The notes: a model not told the origin generated them from the letters alone. A stretch of DNA of 64,000 bases from an uncultured Prevotellaceae bacterium (GCA_900319235.1 ONNR01000006.1:1-64000); one strand, 5' to 3'. Positions 17,169 through 26,444 are shown, numbered from the stretch's first letter. A program made the numbers and translations.

Positions 17169-18647
17169 ATGAAGCATTATGTTTGCGCCGTCGATTTCGG
17201 TGCCACCAGTGGACGAATGATTATCGCCCGTCTTAATGAACAAGGAGTTCTTGAAACCGAAGAAGTACGTCGTTTCCCCAACGCCATCCAGGAGAAAGAC
17301 CACGATGGCAAGTTCTACTGGAACATGACCGCCTTGATCGGCGAAGTGGTCGCTGGCCTCAAGGATCTTGCTGCACGTCCCGACATCCGCATCGATTCCA
17401 TCGGTGTTGATACTTGGGGCGTAGATGTCGTCTTTGTCGACAAGGACGGCAAAATGATCGAGGAACCCCGCGCCTACCGCGATCCCTACTCCGTGGCTGC
17501 CATGGACGAATATATCCAGAAAGTCGGTCGTGAGAAGATCTACGAGAAGACAGGTATCCAGTTCATCAACTTCAACACCCTCTTCCAGCTCTACGCATGC
17601 CACAAGGAAGGTTTCCGTCCCTTCGAGGAGGCTGCCCAGTATGTGTTCATCCCCGACTACGTAAGCCTCTACCTCACCGGCAAGGCTGTCTGTGAATATA
17701 CCATCCTCTCCACCTCCGAGTTCCTCGACCCGCGCACCAAACAGATCGACCGCGAACTCATCGATGCCGCTGGTGCCGACATCAGCAAGTTCCCGCCCGT
17801 GGTCTTCCCAGGCCACGTCATTGGAAACCTCAAGCACGAGGTGGCTGACTTCGGCTACGACATCCCCGTCGTTGCCATCGCTGGTCACGACACAGGCTCC
17901 GCCGTCGCTGCCGTTCCTGCCAAGGACGAGAAGTTCGCCTATCTCTCCTCAGGCACATGGTCGCTCATGGGCATCGAGTCGAAGGACCCCATCATCAGCA
18001 AGCGCTCCTTCGAACTCAACTTCACCAACGAAGGCGGTGTCGAAGGCACCACACGTTTCCTCAAGAACATCACTGGCATGTGGATTCTCGAACAGTGCCG
18101 CAAGGAATGGAAGCGCATGGGCAAGGACTACGACTTCAAGACTCTCGGCGAAATGGAGCAGAGCGGCGAACCCTTCCGTTCGTTCATCAACCCCGACGAC
18201 CCGATGTTCGCCAATCCACCCTCGATGCTCGGTGCCATCCGCGAATACTGCCAGAAGACCGGTCAGCCCATACCCGAGACCGATGCTCAGATTGCACGTC
18301 TCATTATGGAATCCCTCGCGCTCCGCTATCGCACCGTCTTCAACTGGCTTAAGGAACTGGCCTCCTTCCCGCTTGACGTGCTCCACATCATCGGCGGCGG
18401 TTGCCAGAATGCCCTCCTCGCCCAATGGACGTCCAACTCCATCGGTTGCCCCGCCCTCTGTGGTCCCGTCGAGGCCACTGCCATCGGCAACATTATGATG
18501 CAGTTCAAGGCCATCGGCAAGGTGAAGGACATCACCGAAATGCGCGCCCTCATCGCCAAAGCCATCGAGCTCAAGCGCTACGAGCCCCAGGACACCGCCG
18601 CCTGGCTCCAGGCCTACGACCGCTACACCGCTCTCTGCGAAGGCTAA
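17169..18647 (+). CDS. rhaB: Rhamnulokinase (FGGY family sugar kinase)
   Basis: The 492-residue FGGY kinase starts with AVDFGATSGRMIIARL, the RhaB type of phosphate-1 motif. Other blocks are IGVDTWGVDVVFVD, GHDTGSAVAAVPA, YLSSGTWSLMG and IGGGCQNALLAQWTSNSIG followed by GPVEATAIGN. It phosphorylates L-rhamnulose to the 1-phosphate, or possibly L-fuculose since the two kinase groups are close in Bacteroidetes. It is the first gene of a four-gene operon with an MFS porter, a RhaD-type aldolase and an isomerase. Confidence 0.9.
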   Translation: MKHYVCAVDFGATSGRMIIARLNEQGVLETEEVRRFPNAIQEKDHDGKFYWNMTALIGEVVAGLKDLAARPDIRIDSIGVDTWGVDVVFVDKDGKMIEEPRAYRDPYSVAAMDEYIQKVGREKIYEKTGIQFINFNTLFQLYACHKEGFRPFEEAAQYVFIPDYVSLYLTGKAVCEYTILSTSEFLDPRTKQIDRELIDAAGADISKFPPVVFPGHVIGNLKHEVADFGYDIPVVAIAGHDTGSAVAAVPAKDEKFAYLSSGTWSLMGIESKDPIISKRSFELNFTNEGGVEGTTRFLKNITGMWILEQCRKEWKRMGKDYDFKTLGEMEQSGEPFRSFINPDDPMFANPPSMLGAIREYCQKTGQPIPETDAQIARLIMESLALRYRTVFNWLKELASFPLDVLHIIGGGCQNALLAQWTSNSIGCPALCGPVEATAIGNIMMQFKAIGKVKDITEMRALIAKAIELKRYEPQDTAAWLQAYDRYTALCEG

Positions 18648-18663
18648 TCTGCCTCTTCCGAGC

Positions 18664-18708
18664 ATTCCAAGTATTCAGAGTATTCTGAGTACTCCGAGAA
18701 TTCCGAAA
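18664..18708. repeat. 9-bp-period repeat tract between rhaB and the porter
   Basis: Five consecutive 9-nt units follow the rhaB stop: ATTCCAAGT, ATTCAGAGT, ATTCTGAGT, ACTCCGAGA, ATTCCGAAA. Four comparable tracts with 9-10 bp period exist in this window (31021, 45311, 49001, 61685). The second and third units also form a TCAGA/TCTGA dyad at 18675-18688. Confidence 0.8.
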
Positions 18709-18734
18709 ATCTCACATTATAAAATTAATAACAA

Positions 18735-20072
18735 ATGGCAAACAACAAAGGAAGCTTAAGGAGCACGATTGCCGTGTCTCTCACCAATTATCTTGATGCA
18801 GGCGCCATCGTAGCTGGTGCCAGTGGCCTCACGCTGTGGCAGAACTATCTCGGCCTCTCCGAGGTACATCTCGGCTGGCTCAACTTCATCAGCGCCAACT
18901 GTCTGGGCGCTGCCCTCGGTGCCATCATCGGCGGATTCCTCGCCGACAAGTATGGCCGCAAGTTCATCTTCACCTACAATCTGCTCGTCTATATGCTCGG
19001 CGTGCTCACCGTCATGTTCAGCGTCAATTTCCCCATGCTGCTCTGCGGTTTCCTCATCACGGGCATCTCAGTAGGCGTCGGCGTTCCCGCATCTTGGACC
19101 TATATCTCCGAAAGTTCCGAGGTCAACAACCGTGGACGCAACATCTGCATCTCCCAGATGTCATGGGGCTTTGGTCCTATGTGCATCCTGCTCTTCGGCA
19201 TGCTCTTCGCTCCTGGCGGATACCTCTTCAGCTGGGTTGAGTCCCTCGCTCACGCCATCGGCGGAGCCGACCTCGCTGTCAATGCGGTCAACGTCTTCTC
19301 GTCGCGCATCGTCTTCTTCTCGCTCTTCATCGTAGCCTTCATCGCTTGGAACCTTCAGCGCGGTCTGCAGGAAAGTGCCGAGTTCGTGGCTGCAAAGAAC
19401 TCCGGTCAGAAGAACGGTCTTCTTGACAATATCAAGGTGCTCTTCCAGAACAGCATCGCCGTCAAGACGGTATGCTTCCTTGCTACCATCTACCTCACCT
19501 GGAACCTCGTCGCTTCGGTCATGGGCTTCTTCCAGCCCCACATCTATGAGACCGCTGGTGGTGTCTCCAACGAGCAGGCCAACTGGATGAACTGCATCCA
19601 ATGGGCCATCATCGTAGGCGTCACCTTCATCGTCTCGAAGTTCATCGACAAGATCCAGCACAAGGCCATCTACATCTTCGGACTCCTCGTGGCCATCAGC
19701 GCATGGGTAGTCATCGTCACCATCGGCGTCAACGGCCCCGCAGGCCTCTGGCTCTTCGCCATCCTCTGGGGTGTACAGGGCGGCAGTTCCCCACAGATCT
19801 TCTATGCCCTCTGGGGGTCCGAGCTCTTCCCTGCCAAGTTCCGTGCTGGTGCCCAGGGTCTGATGTTCTTCATCGTACGCGGTCTCTCCGCTGTCTGGGG
19901 TCTCATCTTCACCATCATCTATGGTGAAAACGGCGAAGGCTTTACCGTAGCCGCCTTCTGTATGATCGCCCTCCTCACCATCTCCCTCATCGTCGGCATC
20001 ATCGGCTGCCCCAACACCCGCTGCAAACCTCTTGACCAAATCACCCGCGAGCGCTACGGCGACACCGTCTAA
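18735..20072 (+). CDS. MFS sugar porter family transporter
   Basis: The 445-residue protein has about 12 TM segments and sugar-porter signatures: GGFLADKYGRKF after TM2, a PASWTYISESS segment equivalent to the PESPRW region and LWGSELFPAKFRAGAQG after TM10. It imports a sugar or polyol with protons; the operon suggests L-rhamnose or a similar 6-deoxyhexose. The usual Bacteroides rhamnose permease is RhaT-like, so this is a different transporter class. It sits 87 nt after rhaB across a short-repeat tract and 67 nt before the aldolase. Confidence 0.88.
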   Translation: MANNKGSLRSTIAVSLTNYLDAGAIVAGASGLTLWQNYLGLSEVHLGWLNFISANCLGAALGAIIGGFLADKYGRKFIFTYNLLVYMLGVLTVMFSVNFPMLLCGFLITGISVGVGVPASWTYISESSEVNNRGRNICISQMSWGFGPMCILLFGMLFAPGGYLFSWVESLAHAIGGADLAVNAVNVFSSRIVFFSLFIVAFIAWNLQRGLQESAEFVAAKNSGQKNGLLDNIKVLFQNSIAVKTVCFLATIYLTWNLVASVMGFFQPHIYETAGGVSNEQANWMNCIQWAIIVGVTFIVSKFIDKIQHKAIYIFGLLVAISAWVVIVTIGVNGPAGLWLFAILWGVQGGSSPQIFYALWGSELFPAKFRAGAQGLMFFIVRGLSAVWGLIFTIIYGENGEGFTVAAFCMIALLTISLIVGIIGCPNTRCKPLDQITRERYGDTV

Positions 20073-20083
20073 TAAGTGTTAAT

Positions 20084-20106
20084 GTCGCAGCTATCTATGG
20101 CTGCCC
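20084..20106 (+). repeat. C/G-rich palindrome, single copy
   Basis: GTCGCAGCT, then ATCTATGGCTGCCC. This is a copy of the family described at 16085, lying between the porter stop and the aldolase start and in the same orientation as the operon. Confidence 0.75.
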
Positions 20107-20139
20107 CCAAAAATAACCACCCAAAAACCACATTTTTAT

Positions 20140-20961
20140 ATGAAAACCATCTTAGAAAACCGCCCCGCCCTCAAGGCCGTCATCTACCAGATCGCCGAAG
20201 TCACCGGCTACCTTTGGCAGAAAGGCTGGGCTGAGCGCAATGGCGGCAACATCACCGTCAACGTTACCGAGTTTATGGACGACGAGTGCAAGGCTATGCC
20301 TGCCATCTCCGCAGTGAAGCCCATCGGCATGACCCTTCCTTATCTGAAAGGCAAGTATTTCTATTGCAAAGGCACCGGCAAGCGCATGCGCGACCTCGCC
20401 AAGGAACCCATGCAGAACGGCAGCATCATCCGCATCCTCGATGACTGCGCCTCCTACGAAGTCATCGCCGACGTCAACGTCGTTCCAACCAGCGAATTGC
20501 CCACCCACCTCGCTCTCCAGAACTACCTCCTCGAGACCGGCAGCTGCTACAAGGCTACCCTCCACACCCATCCTATCGAGCTCGTTGCCATGAGCCACAT
20601 CCAGCGTTTCCTCAAGGGTGACGAGATGACCAAGGTACTCTGGTCGATGATTCCCGAGACCCTCGCCTTCGCTCCGCTCGGCATTGGCATCGTGCCCTAC
20701 GCACTGCCCTCTTCTGTAGCTCTCGCCGAGGCCACCCTCGAGCAGATCAAGACCCACGACGTAGTCATGTGGGAAAAGCACGGCACCGTAGCCGTAGGCA
20801 AGGACATCATGGATGCCTTCGATCAGACCGACGTTCTCTGCAAGGCTGCCAACATCTACATGTGCGCCCGCAGCATGGGCTCCGAGCCCGATGGCATGAC
20901 CACTGCACAGATGAAGGAAGTCCAGGACGTCTTCAACCTCCCCAAGTCCCGTCCCTGCTAA
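20140..20961 (+). CDS. rhaD: Rhamnulose-1-phosphate aldolase (class II, RhaD)
   Basis: The 273-residue protein has the class II aldolase/epimerase fold: WAERNGGNITVNV at the substrate loop, the zinc pair in ATLHTHPIELVA and the third zinc histidine in VMWEKHGTVAVG. RhaD cleaves L-rhamnulose-1-phosphate into dihydroxyacetone phosphate and L-lactaldehyde. RhaD-like N-terminal features distinguish it from the shorter FucA. It is third in the operon, flanked by single palindrome copies on both sides. Confidence 0.92.
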   Translation: MKTILENRPALKAVIYQIAEVTGYLWQKGWAERNGGNITVNVTEFMDDECKAMPAISAVKPIGMTLPYLKGKYFYCKGTGKRMRDLAKEPMQNGSIIRILDDCASYEVIADVNVVPTSELPTHLALQNYLLETGSCYKATLHTHPIELVAMSHIQRFLKGDEMTKVLWSMIPETLAFAPLGIGIVPYALPSSVALAEATLEQIKTHDVVMWEKHGTVAVGKDIMDAFDQTDVLCKAANIYMCARSMGSEPDGMTTAQMKEVQDVFNLPKSRPC

Positions 20962-21000
20962 AATCCCCCCTTTCGTCCCCCCTGCTTAGTTTAGTGTTGC

Positions 21001-21024
21001 CGTGGCAGCCGTCCTTGGCCGCCC
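21001..21024 (+). repeat. C/G-rich palindrome, single copy
   Basis: CGTGGCAGCC, then GTCCTTGGCCGCCC. It lies between the aldolase and isomerase genes in operon orientation and is a member of the family at 16085. Confidence 0.75.
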
Positions 21025-21048
21025 ATCAAAAATTACCTCACCATATAT

Positions 21049-22476
21049 ATGAAACCACTAGTAGAAACCAAAGCCCGCGTCGGCGTGTTCTCCATCGCCC
21101 TTGGCGCCTATCTCCCCCAGTTCCCACAGCTCGTTCCCGAGTTCGAATCCCAGTATGAAGCATTCAAGAAGACCCTCCCCGACACCGTCGAGCTCATCGA
21201 TGGTGGTATGGTAACCACCAAGGAGCAGTCAATGGTAGCCGGCGACAAGTTCCGCGCTGCCGACGTTGACCTCGTCATCCTCCAGATGCTCACTTACTGC
21301 ACCTCTTACAATATGCTCCCTGCCGTGCGCGACCTCAACGTGCCCGTCATCATCGTCAACCTCCAGAAGAAGTTGGCTCCCGACTACGAGAAGACCGACA
21401 TCCCCACCTGGCTTGGCGAGCTCTATGCCTGCGGTGCCACCGGCGAAATGGTAGCCGACCTCAACCGTGCCGGCAAGCGCTGCGCTGTCATCACCGGTGT
21501 TGTCGAAGGTGGTGATCCCGCCGCTCAGGCCGAGATCGAGGATTGGTGCCGTGCCGCTCAGGTACGTCGTCGTTTCCGCGACACCAACATCGCCCAGATC
21601 GGTCGCCCCTATCCCGGCATGATGGACCTCTACATCGACGAAACCAACCTCTACCATCGCATGAATGTCTATACCAAGCAGTTCGACTGGGAGCAGATGT
21701 GGCACATCGCCGACAACATCACCGACGAGGAGGCTATCCGCGCCAAGGCTCAGGATATCCTCGCCACCTTCGAGATTGAAGGTGGCGGCACCATCGAAAA
21801 GGTTTGGGATATGGCCAAGTACGTCGTTGCCTTCGAGCAGTGGGTCAAGGACGAGAAGCTCGGCATGATTGCCTCCCACTATGCAGGATTTGCACAGGGC
21901 ATCGCCGGCAAGCTCGACTCCATGCTCATCCCTGCCTTCTCCATGCTCATCAAGCAGCACACCGCTTGCGCTGTCGAAGGCGACATGAAGGTAGCCATGG
22001 CCATGAGTATCCTCAAGACCATCAGCGGCACCGGCACCCTCGCCGAGATGTACAGCATCGACTTCCCGAAGGACATCTGCATCATCGGTCACAGCGGCTC
22101 GGGCGACTTCGATATCTCGCAGGCCCACAAGCCCACGATGAAGATCGTGCCCGTCTTCCACGGCAAGACCGGCGGCGGCTACCTCACCCAGTTCTATCCT
22201 CCTGTAGGCCCCGTCACCTACCTCGCCATCACCCAGGACAAGAACGGCATCTTCAAGTTCGTCGTAGCTGAAGGCGTCAACGAGGAAGGCCCAATCTTCA
22301 TGTTCGGCGACACCAACATGCGCACCAAGTTCTCGATCTCCTGCCGCGAGTTCTGCAACCGCTGGAGCGAAGCAGGTCCAACCCACCACATGGCTGCCGC
22401 TGTGGGTCACCACATCGACACCCTCGTCAAGGTGGCCAAGATCCTCAACATCCCCATCGAGATCGTCACCCGCTAA
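21049..22476 (+). CDS. L-arabinose/L-fucose isomerase-type sugar isomerase
   Basis: The 475-residue protein belongs to the AraA/FucI-like isomerases, not the RhaA fold family. Probable metal ligands of the AraA pattern are visible: Glu in CAVEGDMK, Glu in TLAEMYSIDF, His in CIIGHSGSGDF and His in AGPTHHMAAAVGHH. Given the kinase and aldolase upstream, it likely interconverts L-rhamnose and L-rhamnulose, or L-fucose and L-fuculose, with a divalent metal. It takes the place of the usual L-rhamnose isomerase. It is the last gene of the operon and is followed by a strong hairpin terminator. Confidence 0.85.
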   Translation: MKPLVETKARVGVFSIALGAYLPQFPQLVPEFESQYEAFKKTLPDTVELIDGGMVTTKEQSMVAGDKFRAADVDLVILQMLTYCTSYNMLPAVRDLNVPVIIVNLQKKLAPDYEKTDIPTWLGELYACGATGEMVADLNRAGKRCAVITGVVEGGDPAAQAEIEDWCRAAQVRRRFRDTNIAQIGRPYPGMMDLYIDETNLYHRMNVYTKQFDWEQMWHIADNITDEEAIRAKAQDILATFEIEGGGTIEKVWDMAKYVVAFEQWVKDEKLGMIASHYAGFAQGIAGKLDSMLIPAFSMLIKQHTACAVEGDMKVAMAMSILKTISGTGTLAEMYSIDFPKDICIIGHSGSGDFDISQAHKPTMKIVPVFHGKTGGGYLTQFYPPVGPVTYLAITQDKNGIFKFVVAEGVNEEGPIFMFGDTNMRTKFSISCREFCNRWSEAGPTHHMAAAVGHHIDTLVKVAKILNIPIEIVTR

Positions 22477-22499
22477 TCCCCATCGTGGAAACCTTATAA

Positions 22500-22529
22500 A
22501 GCAGGCTGGTCCAATCGGATCAGCCTGCT
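22500..22529 (+). terminator. Intrinsic terminator of the rhamnose-type operon
   Basis: A 13-bp stem with one G-U pair (AGCAGGCTGGTCC at 22500-22512, loop AATC, GGATCAGCCTGCT at 22517-22529) follows the isomerase stop by 24 nt. The run after it is T-rich but short. Confidence 0.8.
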
Positions 22530-22706
22530 CTGTTTATCAGCTCGGGGCATGATGTAAGTACAAATCTCCCACATATCCAAATCCTTTCCCATCCAAATTC
22601 AAAAATCGATCAAAAATCTTCATCACCCCCCATAACAACCGATTACGCAAAGTCAATATAACATCTTTATGCATTGCTGAATGTATCCATGGGAATGACA
22701 ATGGAG

Positions 22707-23160
22707 CGTCTGCGAACGTAGGGGCACCATCTGCTTTAGAATAATGTGCATCGATGAACGTAGACGTACCATTTCTTGTAGAATATTGTGCATCTACGAA
22801 CATTGACGTACCATTTTTTGTGGAATAATGTCCGTCTACGAACGTTGACGTACAATTTACTGCAGAATATTGTGCATCTACGAACATAGACACTCCATTT
22901 GCTGCGGAATAACGTCCGTCTACGAACATGGACGCACAGTTTACTGCCAATTATTGTGCATCTGTGAACGTTGACGCACCATTTGCCGCAGAGTGTTGAG
23001 CGCCTACGAATATGGACGCTCCATTTCCTGCGGAATATTGTTCCCCTACGAACATCGATGCACCATTTCCTTTGTTTGTTGTTCCTCTACGAACACTGAC
23101 GTACCATTTTCTGCTGAATATTGTACGCCTACGAACGTAGACGCACTATCCACGTTTTCG
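22707..23160. repeat. Tandem array of eleven 42-bp dyad units
   Basis: Units start at 22707, 22749, 22791, 22833, 22875, 22917, 22959, 23001, 23043, 23084 and 23126. All steps are 42 bp except one of 41. The core approximates CGTCTACG-AA-CGTAGACG, an 8-nt inverted repeat around AA, followed by a CACCATTTNCTGCGG-type segment and AATATTG. Copies diverge by roughly 10-30 percent, more in arms than in the central ACGAAC. Because 42 is a multiple of three, open frames appear on the minus strand as 14-residue repeats, but they are interrupted by a TAA in unit 6 and the 41-bp unit. It lies between two convergent genes. Confidence 0.9.
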
Positions 23161-23304
23161 AACGGCGTAACGCAGTGTTTAGACGAGTTTCTGCAAGTTG
23201 ATGTAGAAGCAGTGACCTCCACGTTGTTGAACTTGGAAATCGAGAATGTGTTGATTAACATAAATGTTAGGATTTAGGTTAATACTATGTATCTCGAAAA
23301 TCGT
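23161..23304. other. Intergenic remainder after the 42-bp array
   Basis: This is a unique-looking, moderately AT-rich stretch between the array and the stop of the 708-residue secreted protein. No gene, promoter or terminator could be supported in it. Confidence 0.5.
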
Positions 23305-25431
23305 TCACAGTAAAATTCTCTTATAATCCCTCCATTCGTCGCAACGGGCGCGGAGGTCGTGAGCGGTGGGGGTATCGGGGAAAGTGGTGAGGAGGCGGCG
23401 GTAATACAGGAGGTGACGGAGTTGGCGGGCAGCCTGGTCGCGGTCGGTGTAGGTGAGAATGGCTTCGTTGATGAGACGGGTGCTCAACTTAAGGTATTCG
23501 TCATGACGATAGAGGGTGGTGTCGGCGGGATAGGGAATTTCGGGGACGGCATCACGGATAGAATTGTAGTTGAGGTTGCTGCTGTGACGCGTGAGGAACC
23601 AACACTTGTGGACGGAGTTGCGGAGACCCAGGGCGTACTGAATCTTGGCATCGGCACGCTTATTGGGGTCGCGGTCGGACTTCATCGTACGCTCATACTG
23701 AAGCATCGCTTCGGCGAAACGCAGTTTGTAGTCGGGGGCGAGGGAACGGTCCTTGACGAAGGTCTCCATGTCGTAACTGAATGGATTGCGATGCATGTAC
23801 TCATAGACATTGAGGCGCTGCTGAAATTCGACGGGAACCTTTCGCAGATAGTAGATTGCCGTCGCATAGCGACGTTCGCGCAGACACTTGGTGGCGAGGA
23901 TGTCGTACCAATAGTTGCGGTCGGTCTTGCCACGATGATTCAACCAACTGTCGAACTCGTCGAGGGGCTGGTAGATGCGCGTGTAATACTGGCGGGTGAC
24001 GTCGTAGGGCAAACGGTCGATGATGGCGAACATTTCGCCGGCATATCCCTTGGTCTTCACCAGGAGGTTTTCGGCCAGGTTGGCTAACTGAATCTCACGG
24101 ACATACTTTCGGGCCTCGTGCATACGAGGACAAACGGCCTTGAACAGGATGCGCCGCATAGCATCGTTCCAATAGAAGGTGTTGGACACGAGCTGATAGA
24201 CCTCGCGGTGATCGTCATCCTCATCGTCGGCAATTCCCCAATCGTCGTAACGATGCAGACGGGCGAAGACTTCGGGCGTGGCTTCGCGCCTTATCTTGCC
24301 TGCAAGCCAACGGAGGTCGGACATCAGTTGGAGTTCGTAGGCCTCGTCGCAGGTGGCGGTCTTTGCATCGAGCCAGATGCGCATGACGCGATAGGTGTCG
24401 CGCAAATACGGATCCTTGGGATAGCGCTGACCCAACTGCAGATACTTCCTTGCCTCACGCGTCGCTCCCTTCATGTCGTAGAGCGCTGCCAAGGTGTAAT
24501 ACCACATGGCCTGCTGATGGCTCTTCTTTTCCTTCACAGCACGATGGGCGACGTTGAGCAGCATATTGGTCTTTTCGTCATCGCCCGTGCAGAGAAGCCA
24601 CTTCTGGACCTCCTCGGCGAGATAGGGGGAATCGGGACATCGGTCGTAGACAAACTCCAGTTCGTTGTCGATCTGTCCCCCATTGACGGCACGGATGGAT
24701 GCCAAATCGCCATAGCGCACATAGATCTCGAAAGCCTCGTTGCGTCGGTCCACCTTGCAAAGCGCTGCTGCGGCGCGCAGTTCGGCCATCTTGCGGATGG
24801 CATCGTCGTTGAGACGGCCTTTGACGCTGTCCCAATAGTCGGCACATGCCTGATAATCCCTCAGCGAGCAGAGGGCACGCATCATCTGGAGCGCATAACG
24901 TCCCAACAGCGGGCCCTTGGTGTAAAGACGGCACTGCCGGACCACTTCTTCGAGCACACGGTAATGGTAACTGTCCTTCACGTCGTAGTACCACGGATCG
25001 GTCATGCTGAGACGCACTTCCTCGTTCTGCTTTGCCAGGATGAGGAAGTCGAGGATGTCGGTGCGCTGATGAGCAAGGATCCAACGAATGAAGGCGTTGT
25101 CATGGGCAGACGATGGACGAGGCTGCTCGCGAAGACTTAGCAGGTAATCGGCATCGGCATGATAGACGATGCGTTCGATGTCGGCTAGGGGGATGGTACG
25201 TGACGTCTGACGCTGCCACAAAAGGAGGTTGTCGGCCTTGTAATCGACCTTGCGGTGGATCAGATTGTCGCACGACCACTGCACGGCATAATCGTAGTAT
25301 TCGGCTTCGTCCAAGGGCATGATGCGGTAGAGCAGCACTTCGCCCGAATGGGAGGGCCACCATCCGCATGCATGGACGATGGCGGGCAGCAAGAGGGAAA
25401 GACTAAGGGCGATAAATCTCGGAAATCTCAT
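23305..25431 (-). CDS. Secreted protein of unknown function, 708 aa
   Basis: It begins with a signal peptide (residues 1-21) followed by Cys22-Gly-Trp-Trp; the cysteine may be lipidated, but the -2 histidine is atypical for a lipobox. The rest is mostly helical with TPR-like stretches, for example around residues 300-350 (AMWYYTLAALYDMKGATREA) and 530-545 (RRYATAIYYLRKVP). No catalytic motif was recognised. The start overlaps the end of the upstream lipoprotein gene by 29 nt, so the two are co-transcribed and probably function together at the cell envelope. Confidence 0.8.
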   Translation of the reverse strand: MRFPRFIALSLSLLLPAIVHACGWWPSHSGEVLLYRIMPLDEAEYYDYAVQWSCDNLIHRKVDYKADNLLLWQRQTSRTIPLADIERIVYHADADYLLSLREQPRPSSAHDNAFIRWILAHQRTDILDFLILAKQNEEVRLSMTDPWYYDVKDSYHYRVLEEVVRQCRLYTKGPLLGRYALQMMRALCSLRDYQACADYWDSVKGRLNDDAIRKMAELRAAAALCKVDRRNEAFEIYVRYGDLASIRAVNGGQIDNELEFVYDRCPDSPYLAEEVQKWLLCTGDDEKTNMLLNVAHRAVKEKKSHQQAMWYYTLAALYDMKGATREARKYLQLGQRYPKDPYLRDTYRVMRIWLDAKTATCDEAYELQLMSDLRWLAGKIRREATPEVFARLHRYDDWGIADDEDDDHREVYQLVSNTFYWNDAMRRILFKAVCPRMHEARKYVREIQLANLAENLLVKTKGYAGEMFAIIDRLPYDVTRQYYTRIYQPLDEFDSWLNHRGKTDRNYWYDILATKCLRERRYATAIYYLRKVPVEFQQRLNVYEYMHRNPFSYDMETFVKDRSLAPDYKLRFAEAMLQYERTMKSDRDPNKRADAKIQYALGLRNSVHKCWFLTRHSSNLNYNSIRDAVPEIPYPADTTLYRHDEYLKLSTRLINEAILTYTDRDQAARQLRHLLYYRRLLTTFPDTPTAHDLRARCDEWRDYKRILL

Positions 25432-26374
25432 GGTCGGTGAATCGTGAAAGGTTGGCAGAATCGAGATGATAGATGATGTTGGATGACGGGTAACCGATGT
25501 CCTTCAGACAGGGACGGATGGCACGTTTTGCAGCGATGATCTCGCGGTACAGGCTGGCTTCGTAACGCAGGCAGCCTTCTACGTTGGTATCCTGGCCTGG
25601 ACGAAGGATGCCCTGGAACTTGCGATCTTTGAACCACAGGATCCACTGGTAGGCGGGAAAGGCGAAGTCGAGGTGCTTGTCGGCTTCGACATGGCGCATG
25701 TATTCACTGACGACATCGCTGCTCAGGATGGAGTTACTGACGTCGGGATTGACGAGGCTCTCGGTGTTGTAGAGCATGAGGACGCCGTAGTCGATGTCGG
25801 GCAAGGTGTCGCGCAACTGGTGCAGACGGATGGTGGCACTGAGGCCTTTTTGTCGTTCGTGCAGCAGGAATCTCACTTCGTGGCAAAGTTCGAAGAAGAG
25901 GGGCTTGGTCTCGCGTGTCCAGTCGCAGTCGAGTTGCACTTCGCGATAAGCGATGTGGTTGGCCCAACACATGTCATCGACGCGATCGATGATGTGCTCG
26001 GCGAGAGAATAAAGCGTAGGGGCGCACTTGAGGGCAGGGATGGTGATGAAGACGACAGGGACGACTTCAACATCGCCGATGTGCTTGATGGAGTCGCGAA
26101 AGATGGTGGTGGCGACAGGAACGGGCTGCTCGCCTTTGCCGTCGTAGAGGTTATCGACGCCGACGTCGAAGAATTTCAGGTACAAGCGTTTGACCTGGTG
26201 CTTCTTGAGGAAGTCTTTCTCGTAGGGTGTGGGGTTGTAAACTGTTTTCCAATGATAGATGGCGTTGGCGGGGTGATGCAAGGGTTCTGCGGTGCCTCCT
26301 CTCCTATCGTCGGCACACGCCATCAGGGTGAGCATGATGCAAACGAAGGCCAATAAACGTAATGGGTGTTTCAT
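25403..26374 (-). CDS. Putative lipoprotein of unknown function, 323 aa
   Basis: A lipoprotein signal is clear: hydrophobic residues 4-19 and the lipobox LMAC with Cys20. The body alternates predicted strands and helices (RLYLKFFDVG, VVPVVFIT, EVQLDCDW, SATIRLHQL, GVLMLYN, DFAFPAYQW), which looks like a TIM-barrel-type arrangement similar to glycoside-hydrolase-related proteins; this is inference from pattern only. No family is assigned. It is the first gene of a two-gene unit with the 708-residue secreted protein. Confidence 0.8.
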   Translation of the reverse strand: MKHPLRLLAFVCIMLTLMACADDRRGGTAEPLHHPANAIYHWKTVYNPTPYEKDFLKKHQVKRLYLKFFDVGVDNLYDGKGEQPVPVATTIFRDSIKHIGDVEVVPVVFITIPALKCAPTLYSLAEHIIDRVDDMCWANHIAYREVQLDCDWTRETKPLFFELCHEVRFLLHERQKGLSATIRLHQLRDTLPDIDYGVLMLYNTESLVNPDVSNSILSSDVVSEYMRHVEADKHLDFAFPAYQWILWFKDRKFQGILRPGQDTNVEGCLRYEASLYREIIAAKRAIRPCLKDIGYPSSNIIYHLDSANLSRFTDHEISEIYRP

Positions 26375-26404
26375 CCTATTCCTTTTTACCGTTAATTCAT
26401 GGTG

Positions 26405-26435
26405 CGAAGATAGGACTATTTTTCGAGAATGTCAA
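26405..26435 (-). promoter_or_regulatory. Possible promoter of the lipoprotein unit
   Basis: The minus strand has TATCTTCG (26412-26405), one mismatch from TAnnTTTG, with TTGA at 26435-26432. It lies 30 nt before the lipoprotein start and after the hisB terminator, a suitable place, but the match is imperfect. Confidence 0.4.
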
Positions 26436-26444
26436 GAGAAAGGG

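Noticed and set aside
22537..23261. Minus-strand frames encoding 14-residue repeats
   Set aside because: They exist because the repeat unit is 42 bp; unit 6 has a TAA and a 41-bp unit breaks the frame, and there is no signal or domain. Kept only as part of the array.
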